A stretch of DNA of 64,000 nt from Enterococcus florum (GCF_004309355.1 NZ_BJCC01000015.1:1-64000), one strand, 5' to 3'. Positions 44,723-54,124 are shown, counted from the stretch's first letter. Translations and numbers: made by a program. Notes: a model not told the origin generated them from the sequence alone.

Positions 44723-45488
44723 CGATTACCTCCCCGGTAGTGGTTTGAACAGGCTGAGCCGCCCGAACATTCATGATATTCACAACAACAACGGCTACAA
44801 TTGCTCCGAAAATAGCCAAACCAGTCACTGGAATTTCTAAATAGGCAGCTAAAGCGAAGCCTAAGAAAAAGTAAGGTGCTACTTTCTTGTTTAGCAGCAA
44901 GCGAGCCAGCATCGCAAACCCTAAAGCCGGAATTAATCCAGTTGCCACACTTAGGCCGTGCTGCACAAATTCTGGAATACTGTTTAATAAACTGCCAACT
45001 GTTTTACTGCCTACCATAAAGGAAATCGTAACGACTAATCCCAACATGAAGGACAAGCCAAAGCCCGCCAATAAATGCATTCGTTCGACACCTTTATAGT
45101 TTCCTTGTTCAGCGTAATCATCGGCTTTGTGGTTCATAATTGGGATCAACAAACCTAAATAAACATTCTTTAAAATCAAGGTTAAGGTAGCAATTGGCAG
45201 CCCTAGCAGCAAGGCCGTTTCCGTTCCTGCTCCTGCGGTGATCGCAAATGCCGTACCTAACACCCCACCTGTTACTACATCAGGCGGAATGGAACCGCCA
45301 ACTGAAAATGAACCAATAAATGCTAACTCCAACGTTGCTCCCATAATGACACCCGTTTTCACATCACCTAATACAATCCCTACAAACAAGCCCGTCACAA
45401 TCGGCCTTGAAAGCAGTGATGTTCCCAACGCATATTCCGACTGTACAATAAATGCCACAATCCCCAGCAAGATAGCTTGTACTCCCAT
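44703..45488 (-). CDS. PTS system, mannose-family IIC component
   Basis: The 261-residue polytopic protein shows the family segments RPIVTGLFVGIVLGDVKTG and GASLELAFIG-type GATLELAFIGSFSVGG. It has about seven membrane helices. It would bring in the Amadori-type compound (glucoselysine or fructoselysine) or another sugar, together with IID. Confidence 0.95.
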   Translation of the reverse strand: MGVQAILLGIVAFIVQSEYALGTSLLSRPIVTGLFVGIVLGDVKTGVIMGATLELAFIGSFSVGGSIPPDVVTGGVLGTAFAITAGAGTETALLLGLPIATLTLILKNVYLGLLIPIMNHKADDYAEQGNYKGVERMHLLAGFGLSFMLGLVVTISFMVGSKTVGSLLNSIPEFVQHGLSVATGLIPALGFAMLARLLLNKKVAPYFFLGFALAAYLEIPVTGLAIFGAIVAVVVVNIMNVRAAQPVQTTTGEVIDDDEDF

Positions 45489-45504
45489 TGTTCTCCCCCA
45501 TTTC

Positions 45505-45975
45505 TTATAGTACTTCCGTAACCTTCACTTTTTTCTCTGATGGTACCTGTTGAATATCTATCTCAATTCCCTTTTCCACCAGCTGCTTTAGCAATTCTTC
45601 CTCTTCTGGCACAACATTGACAGATTTACCAATACTGCGAGAACCTTCTTTAGCTTTTATCCCTCCTAAGTTAATTCGTTTAATTTCCGGATAAGCTTCT
45701 GCCAGCTTATAAGCATCGGCAATGGATTCCACTACGATAAATAATTTGTACTTGTCAGTTACACCACTTTTCAAAGCCGCGATAGAATCTTCAATGTTCT
45801 TGATTACTAGTTTGACTCCTTGTGGTTTAGCCAGCTTGATGGTTGTTTTGCGAATCTCATTGGTTGGCACATCATTGTTGGCAATCAAAATACAATCCGC
45901 TCCAATTGTTTGAGTCCAAGAAAAAGCAACCTGACCATGCAGCAAACGATGGTCCACTCTCGTCAATAAAATCAT
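45505..45975 (-). CDS. PTS system, mannose-family IIB component
   Basis: The 156-residue cytoplasmic protein starts MILLTRVDHRLLHGQVAFSW; the His in LLHGQ is the phosphorylated residue. It passes phosphate from IIA to the sugar. Start follows CAGGAGG. Confidence 0.95.
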   Translation of the reverse strand: MILLTRVDHRLLHGQVAFSWTQTIGADCILIANNDVPTNEIRKTTIKLAKPQGVKLVIKNIEDSIAALKSGVTDKYKLFIVVESIADAYKLAEAYPEIKRINLGGIKAKEGSRSIGKSVNVVPEEEELLKQLVEKGIEIDIQQVPSEKKVKVTEVL

Positions 45976-45996
45976 CTTTCGTTCCTCCTGTTTCGT

Positions 45997-46416
45997 TTAA
46001 AATTCTTCCTCCGCTAATTCCTTTTTAACGGCTTCGTTACAAAATTGAATACTCTCTTTCGCTTCCTCCAGCGCTTCTTGAATAATTCCCGCGGTAGTAT
46101 TAAGACTGGTCATTCTAGTCGTCAAGCCAATTAAGAAGGGTAAATTCAAGCCAGCCACTAGATAGAAATTCGGATAACGAATATAATGCAGGAATTCATT
46201 GTTGACACTGCCGCCAAATAAATCCGTGACAACAATCAGATCATCAGCTGCATGAATTTTAACGATCTCCTGTACTTCTTTCGTTAAATCAAAAGTTTCT
46301 TCCAGATAACAATCTAGCGCTGTAATGGATGTATCTCCTCCACAGATCAGCTGTAAGGAACTCAAAATTCCTGATGCAAATTTACCATGAGAGGCCAAAA
46401 TAATTTTTCTTGCCAT
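45997..46416 (-). CDS. PTS system, mannose-family IIA component
   Basis: The 139-residue protein begins MARKIILASHGKFASGILSS, with the phospho-His in SHGKFA. DLFGGSVNNE follows near residue 75. The start at 46416 is preceded by GAGG with 8-nt spacing; a GTG at 46425 is part of that site. It is the first gene of the operon and sits just downstream of a sigma-54 promoter. Confidence 0.94.
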   Translation of the reverse strand: MARKIILASHGKFASGILSSLQLICGGDTSITALDCYLEETFDLTKEVQEIVKIHAADDLIVVTDLFGGSVNNEFLHYIRYPNFYLVAGLNLPFLIGLTTRMTSLNTTAGIIQEALEEAKESIQFCNEAVKKELAEEEF

Positions 46417-46440
46417 ACTCTTCACCTCGCTTACACCTAA

Positions 46441-46483
46441 ATAAAAGCAAGTCCTATGCCAAGTTTAGTGGCAAAGAACTTGC
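46441..46483 (-). terminator. terminator of the LevR-type regulator gene, overlapping a sigma-54 promoter
   Basis: On the minus strand AGCAAGTTCTTTGCC pairs with GGCATAGGACTTGCT at 14 of 15 positions around a 9-nt loop, followed by TTTTATTT. Its 3' arm is the -24/-12 promoter of the PTS operon. Confidence 0.7.
46446..46461 (-). promoter_or_regulatory. sigma-54 (-24/-12) promoter of the gfr-like operon
   Basis: TGGCATAGGACTTGCT on the minus strand has the GG and GC doublets separated by exactly 10 nt, matching the consensus TGGCAC-N5-TTGCW closely. It lies about 30 bp upstream of the IIA start. The adjacent gene encodes a sigma-54 activator, which supports it. Confidence 0.85.
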
Positions 46484-46488
46484 TGCTG

Positions 46489-49260
46489 TTAAAAATCTTC
46501 AATTTCGGCTGTTGTATCAGTTGTCTTAAAGACAATGTCGTAGATGTAGGCAATCTCTGATTCAGGAATTTTGACACTATAAACCTTTTCTATGACACTA
46601 AAGGCCGTTTCGATCTGTTGGAGAACTTCTTTTTGACACTGATACAATTCTTCATAGCCCTGGTAGCTGTCAATCGCTACATTCCGAATTAGTCGTTCAA
46701 TCAAACAGCTGACATGTACATACAAAGCCAGCTTCTTCGCATTGCTGATGGTCAGCTTTGCAAGACTCTCCAGCTCCCGCATGAACAGTTCAATTTCCCC
46801 CATGACTTTATCAGTATCAAGAATAGTGACTGAGTCAATTACCTTTTCCAATGAGAAATTGCGGATAATATTGCTGTTAAACACAGCATTTTCTTCGGGA
46901 GTTAACGCTTTGTCCAGCCAGCGAGCCAAGGTCTGCTCCTCATCCCCAGAAATCAGCTCCTCTAAGGATAAATACGGAACTGTTGGTATTTCAGGATCAG
47001 CTGTCCCAATGACGCCCAAAACTTCATACATCGAAAAGATAGTTTCCGTTTCCTTTTTCTCCTTTAACAAGGAATACTCGTAAGGCAAAATCTTCAAGCT
47101 AGAAGTTGATGGTAAGCTTTTTTCTAGCAAATGACAAATGTGTTCAGCTGTCCCGATCCCGGTAAAGCAGGTGGTAATCAAAACCTGCAGCTTATTCTTC
47201 TCAGGGTAAATAATTTCCCAGTCTAATGGTGCTGCCTCAGCGGTTTGCTGGACAATTTCCTGTAAGGATTTTTGCTGCTGCACCTGTTCCCCCATTGCAA
47301 TCGCCAAAGGTGTCGTTACATTGTTCATAATAACAATCGGTGTCGTAATCTGCTTAGGAAAATATTGATAGATTTCCTTTAATGATCCCATATCAACCAA
47401 AATTACTAGACCATTAGAAACATCGTGGTATTCGCTGTAGTTTAAAATTTCCTCAGCAATTTGCTGGGGAGTAACATCCAACGGCATATCAAAGGACTCA
47501 AAAATATCTTTGCCTAATAAACGATTGGCAACATTCGCAATACTGCTGGCCGTCGCATAGCCATGAGCTACGATGACCGCCTTAGGAATTCCCGCCAGCT
47601 TCTTCCAATCCGTTTTTCTTAAATAAATCGTCAACAGCACCTTGTCCATCGGTGAAATGTCCAAATCTAGTTTTGGGCGACATAATTCGAGGATACGGAT
47701 GACGTAACGATAGCTAGCGGCATAACTCTGCTCTACCTGCCTTTCCAACTCCTTAATCAATCGATGAATATCGGGATCTTCCGGATACCAATGACTACTT
47801 CCTCGCTGGAATAAGTAGTAGCTGATAGCATACACACTGTTTCCATTAAAGCGAATTTGGTAGGCACTTTCCATTTGATTAAAGGTATCCCGCACATATT
47901 GAGTAAGATAAATGAGGAGCTCCTGCTTTTGCTGCCGATCCGTTTCAAACAGCAAAAAATCAAATAGTCCTTCAACTTCCTTTTTGAACTTTTCTTCACA
48001 GTTTGCCAATTGGCACTCTTGCTGCTGAAATTCTGTTAATAACCGTTCGAAGGTCCTCATGACTCGCTGCTGCTTCGGCTGGGCCTTTTCTACCAGCTGC
48101 TCCAAAGAAAGTTGATCAGTGATCCATATTTCTTCTTGAACAGTCGTTTGAGTGGTCAGTTGAGCAGGACTCAAGCCGCTTTCTGGCAAATGATAGATGG
48201 TAACTTGAATTTCTTCTTCCGTCTTTTGTTCTGAAAATGCTTTTGCGACAGTGACCTTCACCACATTTTTCAACTCTCCAATGTTGCCATTCCAAGTGCC
48301 GCTGGCTAGCAGCTGCAATACTTGACCAGATACCTTTAGTGTCCGCCTTAGCTTCCTCTGCTCTTTTAATAAAAAGGAATAAATTAACTCTAAGCGTTCC
48401 GTCCGATTGCGCTCTGCTAAGGTCGGTAATTCAATTTGAATCGGGATTCGTCGAATAAACGTAGTTAAAAAGCTGCTTTGCAGATCCTCTGTGGTCGCGA
48501 AGAATAAACGGGTGTTGATCTTCAAGGGATTGCCAGTGTCCCCCATTCGATAGATTAATCCCTGATCCAGAAAGGTGAACAGTTTTTCCTGTCCTTCAGG
48601 ATTCAAGCGATGCACTTCATCTAAAAACAAAATTCCTTGATCCGCCGCCTCAAACGCTCCTGCTTTGTCCTGATCAGCTCCCGTAAAGGCTCCCTTCACA
48701 TGACCAAAGAGATTGCTAGTCAACAATTCAGGGTTGTTGGCATATTGTGCGCAATTCAAGGTCACAAACGGAGCATTTTCATCAATCAGTCCATTTTCCA
48801 AACAATACTGATAAATGATCTTAACCATGAAGCTTTTCCCCGTACCACTTTCACCAGTGATTAAAACCGGCAGGCCGTTTCCAGGGTAATCCAAGGCGGT
48901 TTTTATTTGGTCCACACCGCGTCTTAAGCTTTTATCATGACCAATTAACAATGAAAACAAGTCCTTTTGCTGATCGAACAAGGGCTGCTCCTTGATGATT
49001 TCTTCTAACGAGCGATAATAGGTTTGGCTCAAGGAGAAAAACTGCCTTTCAAAGGCTTCTTTATGGAAATAATAGACCGGACGAGAATTTACTTTGATTA
49101 ATAAGCCTTCATCATTTAGCTGATTCAAGTAATGACTGATTGTATTGCGTTTCACCTGAAAAATTTCAGCCAGCTTTTTAGTCGTAAAAATGTCATTAAC
49201 TGCTTTCAAATCAATAAAGGCTGTTTGATTTTCTAAATAGTGTAGTAGTTTTGCTTTCAT
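46489..49260 (-). CDS. LevR/GfrR-type sigma-54-dependent PTS regulator
   Basis: The 923-residue protein has an N-terminal winged helix (about 1-65) and an AAA+ domain (about 95-340) with Walker A TGESGTGKS and the sigma-54-contact loop GAFTGAD. PRD and mannose IIA-like domains follow (VIVAHGYATASSIANVAN near residue 560). A C-terminal PRD ends it. It would activate the -24/-12 promoter when PTS signalling shows substrate. The start at 49260 follows AGAGG; a GTG at 49269 is rejected. Confidence 0.92.
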   Translation of the reverse strand: MKAKLLHYLENQTAFIDLKAVNDIFTTKKLAEIFQVKRNTISHYLNQLNDEGLLIKVNSRPVYYFHKEAFERQFFSLSQTYYRSLEEIIKEQPLFDQQKDLFSLLIGHDKSLRRGVDQIKTALDYPGNGLPVLITGESGTGKSFMVKIIYQYCLENGLIDENAPFVTLNCAQYANNPELLTSNLFGHVKGAFTGADQDKAGAFEAADQGILFLDEVHRLNPEGQEKLFTFLDQGLIYRMGDTGNPLKINTRLFFATTEDLQSSFLTTFIRRIPIQIELPTLAERNRTERLELIYSFLLKEQRKLRRTLKVSGQVLQLLASGTWNGNIGELKNVVKVTVAKAFSEQKTEEEIQVTIYHLPESGLSPAQLTTQTTVQEEIWITDQLSLEQLVEKAQPKQQRVMRTFERLLTEFQQQECQLANCEEKFKKEVEGLFDFLLFETDRQQKQELLIYLTQYVRDTFNQMESAYQIRFNGNSVYAISYYLFQRGSSHWYPEDPDIHRLIKELERQVEQSYAASYRYVIRILELCRPKLDLDISPMDKVLLTIYLRKTDWKKLAGIPKAVIVAHGYATASSIANVANRLLGKDIFESFDMPLDVTPQQIAEEILNYSEYHDVSNGLVILVDMGSLKEIYQYFPKQITTPIVIMNNVTTPLAIAMGEQVQQQKSLQEIVQQTAEAAPLDWEIIYPEKNKLQVLITTCFTGIGTAEHICHLLEKSLPSTSSLKILPYEYSLLKEKKETETIFSMYEVLGVIGTADPEIPTVPYLSLEELISGDEEQTLARWLDKALTPEENAVFNSNIIRNFSLEKVIDSVTILDTDKVMGEIELFMRELESLAKLTISNAKKLALYVHVSCLIERLIRNVAIDSYQGYEELYQCQKEVLQQIETAFSVIEKVYSVKIPESEIAYIYDIVFKTTDTTAEIEDF

Positions 49261-49294
49261 GGTTCTCACCTCTTTAAATGGTCGATTTCTTATG

Positions 49295-49322
49295 ATTGTA
49301 GCAAAGTCCTCAACAAAAACAA
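49295..49322 (-). promoter_or_regulatory. candidate promoter of the LevR-type regulator gene
   Basis: TTGTTT and TACAAT lie 16 bp apart on the minus strand, about 35 bp before the start codon. Confidence 0.45.
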
Positions 49323-49452
49323 ATTCCTTTTTTTGGTAGTAAATAATTGTTTTTTCTTATAAAAAGCTTTACAATAAAGCACTACAAAGGCAAGGTTCAG
49401 TGATTTGCGCTATAATTAGCCTATAGACCTGTTCCGCAAAGGAGGACAAAAC

Positions 49453-49776
49453 ATGTTTGAAACCTTTGATGCAAATAGAAGCCGTTATGCCTCTGTCGGT
49501 GTAGTCTCCAGTATGCCTGGTGAGCTGATTGACAGCATCTGGTTCATCATTGATCTAGATTTAAAGGGCTTGATTCCCTTGGACAACATGTTGACTTTTG
49601 ATTTGATCAATCAACAAGGACATGTGACGATGCATTTTTCTCAAGAAGGCAGCGAGGTCGAAATGGATATTGACCTGCCGTTTGTTTATTCCAGAGAATT
49701 CCCTGCAGAAGTCTATGCCTATGATGATGGTACGAAACAAACCATCTTACTTCCCAATGAAATCAAACAACGTTAA
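49453..49776 (+). CDS. DUF960 family protein
   Basis: The 107-residue soluble protein has the DUF960 layout: an early RYASVGVVSSMPGELIDSIWFIID segment split by a turn, then LDNMLTFDLIN and a beta-rich C-terminal half. The family occurs in lactic acid bacteria and has no known role. Start follows AAAGGAGG. A -10 TATAAT is at 49411-49416. It ends with its own terminator. Confidence 0.75.
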   Translation: MFETFDANRSRYASVGVVSSMPGELIDSIWFIIDLDLKGLIPLDNMLTFDLINQQGHVTMHFSQEGSEVEMDIDLPFVYSREFPAEVYAYDDGTKQTILLPNEIKQR

Positions 49777-49857
49777 CTCTTGAAACATGTGGTAACTGAA
49801 TACTCAAACAAGCATTTTATTCAAGTAGTGTTAAACAATTCTTTACCTATTGAAAAG

Positions 49858-49899
49858 GCATACCAGCGCGGTTTCGACCGCTTTTGGTATGCTTTTTTT
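49858..49899 (+). terminator. intrinsic terminator after the DUF960 gene
   Basis: A hairpin with outer arms GCATACCA/TGGTATGC and inner GCGGT/ACCGC around TTCG is followed by seven T. Confidence 0.85.
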
Positions 49900-49928
49900 G
49901 TAAATATTCGATAATTCAATATTTTCCC

Positions 49929-49956
49929 TTGCATTGTGTGGGTTCTGTGGTAATAT
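49929..49956 (+). promoter_or_regulatory. candidate promoter of the MATE gene
   Basis: TTGCAT and TAATAT are separated by 16 bp, about 35 bp before the start codon. Confidence 0.45.
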
Positions 49957-49991
49957 CTAGTGAGCAATTTTCATGAAAGGAAATGAAAGCC

Positions 49992-51383
49992 ATGAAAGAA
50001 CTTACCCGCGGGAATCCTGCAAAACTGATTTTATTCTTCACCATCCCATTGTTAGCCGGAAATGTTTTACAGCAATTTTATAATATGATCGATATGATTA
50101 TCGTTGGCCAGACGTTAGGCAAAGATGCGTTAGCGGCGGTTGGTGCAACAGGAAGTGTCAGCTTTTTGATCATCGGATTTGCCCAAGGGTTGACTTCTGG
50201 GCTTTCGATCATTACCTCTCAACGCTTTGGCGCCAAAGATACTTTTGGTGTTCGTAAAAGCTTTGCGGCTTCTGTGGTGATCAGTGCCGCAGTAACGGTT
50301 ATCCTGACCACCCTGAGTCTCTTGTTTTTACGTCCGCTCTTATTGATCATGCAGACACCGCCAGAGATCATTGATCAAGCACAATCCTTTATCTCGATCA
50401 TCTTGGCCGGGATTTTTGCGGCGATGATGTTCAATTTGTTGTCGAACATGATTCGCGCATTGGGGGACAGCCGCACCCCATTGATTTTCCTAGCAATGGC
50501 GGTCGTTGTAAATATTATTTTAGACGTTGTCTTTATCACGAAGTTTCATATGGGAATCGCTGGTGCTGGGTATGCCACCGTGTTCGCCCAAGTCGTAGCA
50601 AGTTTGTTGTGTCTCATTTATATTCGCAGAAGAATTCCGTTGCTGCAGATCGGTCGGAAACATTTCTCATTGGATAAAAACGAACTTCGTTTCCACTTGA
50701 ATACCGCTTTACCAATGGGCTTCCAATCATCGATTATCGCTATTGGTGCTGTGGTTTTGCAATCGGCATTGAACAGCCTGGGAACAGATGTAGTAGCGGC
50801 CCAAGCTGCGGCTGGACGAATCGAACAATTTGCTATTTTGCCAATGATGTCCTTTGGGATCACTATGGCGACCTTCACTGCCCAAAACTATGGTGCTAGA
50901 CAATATGGCCGGATTCTGACCGGAATCAAGCAAAGTTTGATCATGAACATTTTGTTCAGCTTGCTGGCTGGATTTTCTGTCATCGTTTTCGGTCATCATT
51001 TGATCGCACTGTTCGTAGATAAAGGGGAAACACAAGTTTTTGCCCTGGCACAAGTCTACTTCAATATCAGTGGAGCTTTATACGCAGTCCTTGCGATTTT
51101 ATTTATTTTGCGTTACACCCTGCAAGGTCTTGGCCAAGCGAAAATCCCGACTATTGCCGGCATGATGGAATTGATCATGCGTTCTTTCGCAGCGATCATC
51201 TTGACCGGCTTGTATGGCTACCCCGGAGCAGCCTTTGCTTCACCCCTTGCTTGGATCGGTTCTGTTTCGGTCCTGCTGCCATCGACCATCAAGGCCATTC
51301 GCCATTTGAAGGAATTGGAACGTCAGCAAAAAGAAGAACCTGAACGGTCGAAAGAACCTAAGAGTCAATTATCAACGAATTAA
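49992..51383 (+). CDS. MATE family efflux transporter
   Basis: The 463-residue protein has twelve predicted helices in two similar halves. It starts with the MATE/DinF-type pattern ELTRGNPAKLILFFTIPLL, then NVLQQFYNMIDMIIVG. Exporters of this group remove cationic drugs or metabolites using Na+ or H+. The start at 49992 gives a workable distance from AAAGG; an ATG at 49983 stands too close to it. The C-terminal tail is hydrophilic. Confidence 0.92.
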   Translation: MKELTRGNPAKLILFFTIPLLAGNVLQQFYNMIDMIIVGQTLGKDALAAVGATGSVSFLIIGFAQGLTSGLSIITSQRFGAKDTFGVRKSFAASVVISAAVTVILTTLSLLFLRPLLLIMQTPPEIIDQAQSFISIILAGIFAAMMFNLLSNMIRALGDSRTPLIFLAMAVVVNIILDVVFITKFHMGIAGAGYATVFAQVVASLLCLIYIRRRIPLLQIGRKHFSLDKNELRFHLNTALPMGFQSSIIAIGAVVLQSALNSLGTDVVAAQAAAGRIEQFAILPMMSFGITMATFTAQNYGARQYGRILTGIKQSLIMNILFSLLAGFSVIVFGHHLIALFVDKGETQVFALAQVYFNISGALYAVLAILFILRYTLQGLGQAKIPTIAGMMELIMRSFAAIILTGLYGYPGAAFASPLAWIGSVSVLLPSTIKAIRHLKELERQQKEEPERSKEPKSQLSTN

Positions 51384-51392
51384 AGGTACGAT

Positions 51393-51439
51393 AAAAATCG
51401 CGTGGCGCCTGTTAATAAACAGCGTACCACGCGATTTTT
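51393..51439. terminator. bidirectional terminator after the MATE gene
   Basis: AAAAATCGCGTGG pairs with CCACGCGATTTTT, with an inner CTGTT/AACAG stem. T-runs occur on both strands. Confidence 0.8.
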
Positions 51440-51465
51440 TGTCTTCTTATCCGTATGATTTTTTG

Positions 51466-51867
51466 CTAAATTAAAACACGCAGAAAGTTCTTTTGAAAGA
51501 GTTTGCGCTTCTTTAGGTGATAAAGGAGTGCAAGTCTCGATGATGGACAGTAATTTTTCGATAGTGATTTCGTGAAAAACCGATAAATGCTTTCTTGGTC
51601 GTCTTCCGAAAAATAAGGATTCACCTGAACGACTGGAATGCTTTTCAATTCTAATGGAATCGTCGTCACCACCAGATCCACATTGTTTTCAGATAGCCAT
51701 CTGACACCTTCTCTTGCTCCAAAAGTTCCAACGACATTGACGTGAAACGTATTTTTGATTTTGCTTTTCACTATTTCTGAAGTGCTGATTGCGATCTCAA
51801 TTACTATTTCTTTTGCATGCAAGGTCTCCAGTAATTCATTCAATTTATCAATGTCATTATGGATCAT
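51466..51867 (-). pseudogene. remnant of a PRD/IIB-type PTS transcriptional regulator
   Basis: The 133-residue reading resembles only the IIB-like tail part of BglG/MtlR-type regulators: KNTFHVNVVGTFGAREGVRWL, then NNVDLVVTTIPLEL and IPVVQVNPYFSEDD. The DNA-binding and PRD domains are absent. No ribosome site precedes the ATG, and the reading begins right behind the kup terminator. The simplest view is a gene fragment left by a deletion. A small free-standing regulator is less likely. Confidence 0.6.
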
Positions 51868-51894
51868 TTGCGTACTAACACTGAAATAAGCTGC

Positions 51895-51925
51895 AAAAAG
51901 CAGCCATGAAAAATCTCATGACTGC
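51895..51925 (-). terminator. intrinsic terminator after kup
   Basis: AGCAGCCATGA pairs with TCATGACTGCT, then TTTTT on the minus strand, just after the kup stop. Confidence 0.8.
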
Positions 51926-51933
51926 TCATCCAT

Positions 51934-53928
51934 TTATTTCCGTTCCTTCAACCACGTCTTTCGTGTCTGTCCAACGATCAAAGGGACGGTTTCATACACA
52001 ACTTCGCTATATTCCAATCCGAACCAGCGCTCTGGAGATACCGCATGCCGCTTGATCGCCAATCGAGCCTGCATGACTTGGCGATCCCATTTAGGCAATT
52101 CCGTCACAGTGGACAATTCCCCTTGGATCAGCACAAACCGAAAATCGCCGACCTGTCGTCCGGGGGTCAATGAATAATGCTGCGGCTGTTTGGGCAATCG
52201 CCCTTCCTTCATCAAGTCATGGATAATTTGACGCAGGTAAACATTCACGTCCTGCGAGACCCGGAAGCCTAAATACAATTTAACCTTTACAAGAAAATCA
52301 GTGCCCATCATATCGATCGCATATTCCTTTGTATAAGGTTCATCTGTGACCTCCACATTGACGAACCAATAGGCTTTGGCCCGTTTTAGACGTTTGTCCA
52401 AAATGGAATAAATGTATTGCTGTGGAATTTGATCATCGTCCATTTTAGGAACCAGAAAGACCACATTGGTTTGATAATAAGGAATCGTTTCATCCTTGTG
52501 CAGTTCCTCCAGCTGACTAACGTATGCTTGAAAAGAAACCTCTTGACTAGCATTTTCCTGAATTTGGTTGCTGCGGTGCCAAATGTACATCAACGCTAAA
52601 ATCACCAGCGCCATCCCTACTGCCACAAAACCGCCGTGGAAGAATTTGGTTATACTGGACACAAAGAAGAATACTTCGAGTGTCCCAAAAAAGAGAATCA
52701 TTAAATAGGCCAATAGCTTCGAAACCTTTTCTTGGATCATGTAATGATACAGCAGATAAGTCGTCATCAGCATTGTTACTGTAATTGAAAGCCCATAGGC
52801 TGCTTCCATATGGCTAGATGTTCGAAAGGTCAGCACAATCAAGGAGCAAGCCCCCCATAAAATAAAATTGACAGCTGGAATATACATTTGTCCAATGCTG
52901 CTCCCTGGGTAAAAAATACGCATACGAGGCAGCAGCTTCAGCTTGATTGCTTCAGAAACCAAAGTAAAGGAGCCTGAAATCAACGCTTGTGACGCAATGA
53001 TCGCCGCCACTGTAGCGAAAATCACCCCAAATACGATCCAGCCGTCTGGCAAAATTTGAAAGAAGGGGTTCAACTCTTCGACAGCTTCTAAAGCCGCGGT
53101 TCCTTTTGCATGAAGAATCCAGGCAGCCTGCCCTGCATAATTCAACATCAAACAAAGAAAGACATAGGGCCAGCTAAAGCGAATATTCTTTTTGCCTACG
53201 TGCCCCATATCAGAATACAACGCCTCTGCACCCGTTGTCGCCAGGAAAATACTGCCTAAAATAAAAACGCCTGATTTGTTAGCCGGATCAAACAGCAGCT
53301 GGATCGCATAATAAGGATTCAACGCCTTCAATACACTGAGGTCATAAGGGATATTGATTAACCCCATTACACCTAAAAACGTAAACCACAGCAGCATCAC
53401 GGGACCGAAAGCACGACCGACAAAATCAGTCCCAAATCGCTGGATCAAAAAGAGGAAAAGAATAATCACTAACGTAATCACGACGATAATGTTTTGATTA
53501 TTCCCAAACCGTTGGTAGAAATCCGGAATTCCCCTCAAGCCCTCAATCGCAGTAGTCACCGTTACGGCGGGTGTCAACACGCCATCGGCCAAAAGCGCAG
53601 CTCCGCCAATCATAGCAGGAACGATCAAGAACTTCCCGCCCTTTCGTACTAATGTATACAAAGAAAAAATACCACCCTCACCATGATTGTCTGCATTCAA
53701 GGCGATCATAACATATTTGATCGTGGTCAATAAGGTCACCGTCCAAAATACCAAGGAGACGACCCCAATCACAAAATCGTTAGTGACTGTCGCCAAGCCG
53801 CCGTTTTCCATCAAAATGGCCTTCATTACATACAGCGGACTCGTCCCGATATCTCCGTACACAACGCCCATTGCGACTAGCAGCCCCGCTGCAGACAACT
53901 TTTTCATCGAACTCTTGCTCTTTTCCAT
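51934..53928 (-). CDS. kup: Kup/HAK family potassium transporter
   Basis: The 664-residue protein has an N-terminal membrane part of about twelve helices (to residue 440) with the hallmark VVYGDIGTSPLYV (about 22-34) and NADNHGEGGIFSLY (about 78-91). A cytoplasmic C-terminal domain follows. Kup proteins import K+ (or Cs+) with protons. Length matches. The gene is alone between terminators and lies behind a strong promoter and a yybP-ykoY riboswitch, an unexpected control for a potassium importer. Confidence 0.94.
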   Translation of the reverse strand: MEKSKSSMKKLSAAGLLVAMGVVYGDIGTSPLYVMKAILMENGGLATVTNDFVIGVVSLVFWTVTLLTTIKYVMIALNADNHGEGGIFSLYTLVRKGGKFLIVPAMIGGAALLADGVLTPAVTVTTAIEGLRGIPDFYQRFGNNQNIIVVITLVIILFLFLIQRFGTDFVGRAFGPVMLLWFTFLGVMGLINIPYDLSVLKALNPYYAIQLLFDPANKSGVFILGSIFLATTGAEALYSDMGHVGKKNIRFSWPYVFLCLMLNYAGQAAWILHAKGTAALEAVEELNPFFQILPDGWIVFGVIFATVAAIIASQALISGSFTLVSEAIKLKLLPRMRIFYPGSSIGQMYIPAVNFILWGACSLIVLTFRTSSHMEAAYGLSITVTMLMTTYLLYHYMIQEKVSKLLAYLMILFFGTLEVFFFVSSITKFFHGGFVAVGMALVILALMYIWHRSNQIQENASQEVSFQAYVSQLEELHKDETIPYYQTNVVFLVPKMDDDQIPQQYIYSILDKRLKRAKAYWFVNVEVTDEPYTKEYAIDMMGTDFLVKVKLYLGFRVSQDVNVYLRQIIHDLMKEGRLPKQPQHYSLTPGRQVGDFRFVLIQGELSTVTELPKWDRQVMQARLAIKRHAVSPERWFGLEYSEVVYETVPLIVGQTRKTWLKERK

Positions 53929-53992
53929 TCCTGCACACTCCTGACAAAATAAAGCCGATCTTTTTCATTTCTGTAAAGGAGAGCTTGCAACT

Positions 53993-54115
53993 AAAAAAGA
54001 CCTAAACAATAGTCTTCACCATTGTTTAGGTCTTGCAAATTTTCTCTTAGACCAGTGCAGAGCACTAGATGTTGATCTAAAAGCATAGAAGCTCTATGTC
54101 GCTACTCCCCTAAAA
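53993..54115 (-). promoter_or_regulatory. yybP-ykoY (Mn2+-sensing) riboswitch with terminator upstream of kup
   Basis: On the minus strand the aptamer starts TTTTAGGGGAGTAGCGAC (54101-54115 and on), has the second-loop element CACTGG and closes with GCAAGACCTAAA (54024-54036). These are the conserved blocks of yybP-ykoY, and TTTAGG pairs with CCTAAA as P1. Directly overlapping it, AGACCTAAACAAT pairs with ATTGTTTAGGTCT (13 bp, perfect) and is followed by TTTTTT. P1 formation would prevent the terminator, so Mn2+ should turn the gene on. The sensing is known for the family; use on kup is inferred from position. Confidence 0.85.
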
Positions 54116-54124
54116 TGTACCCTC

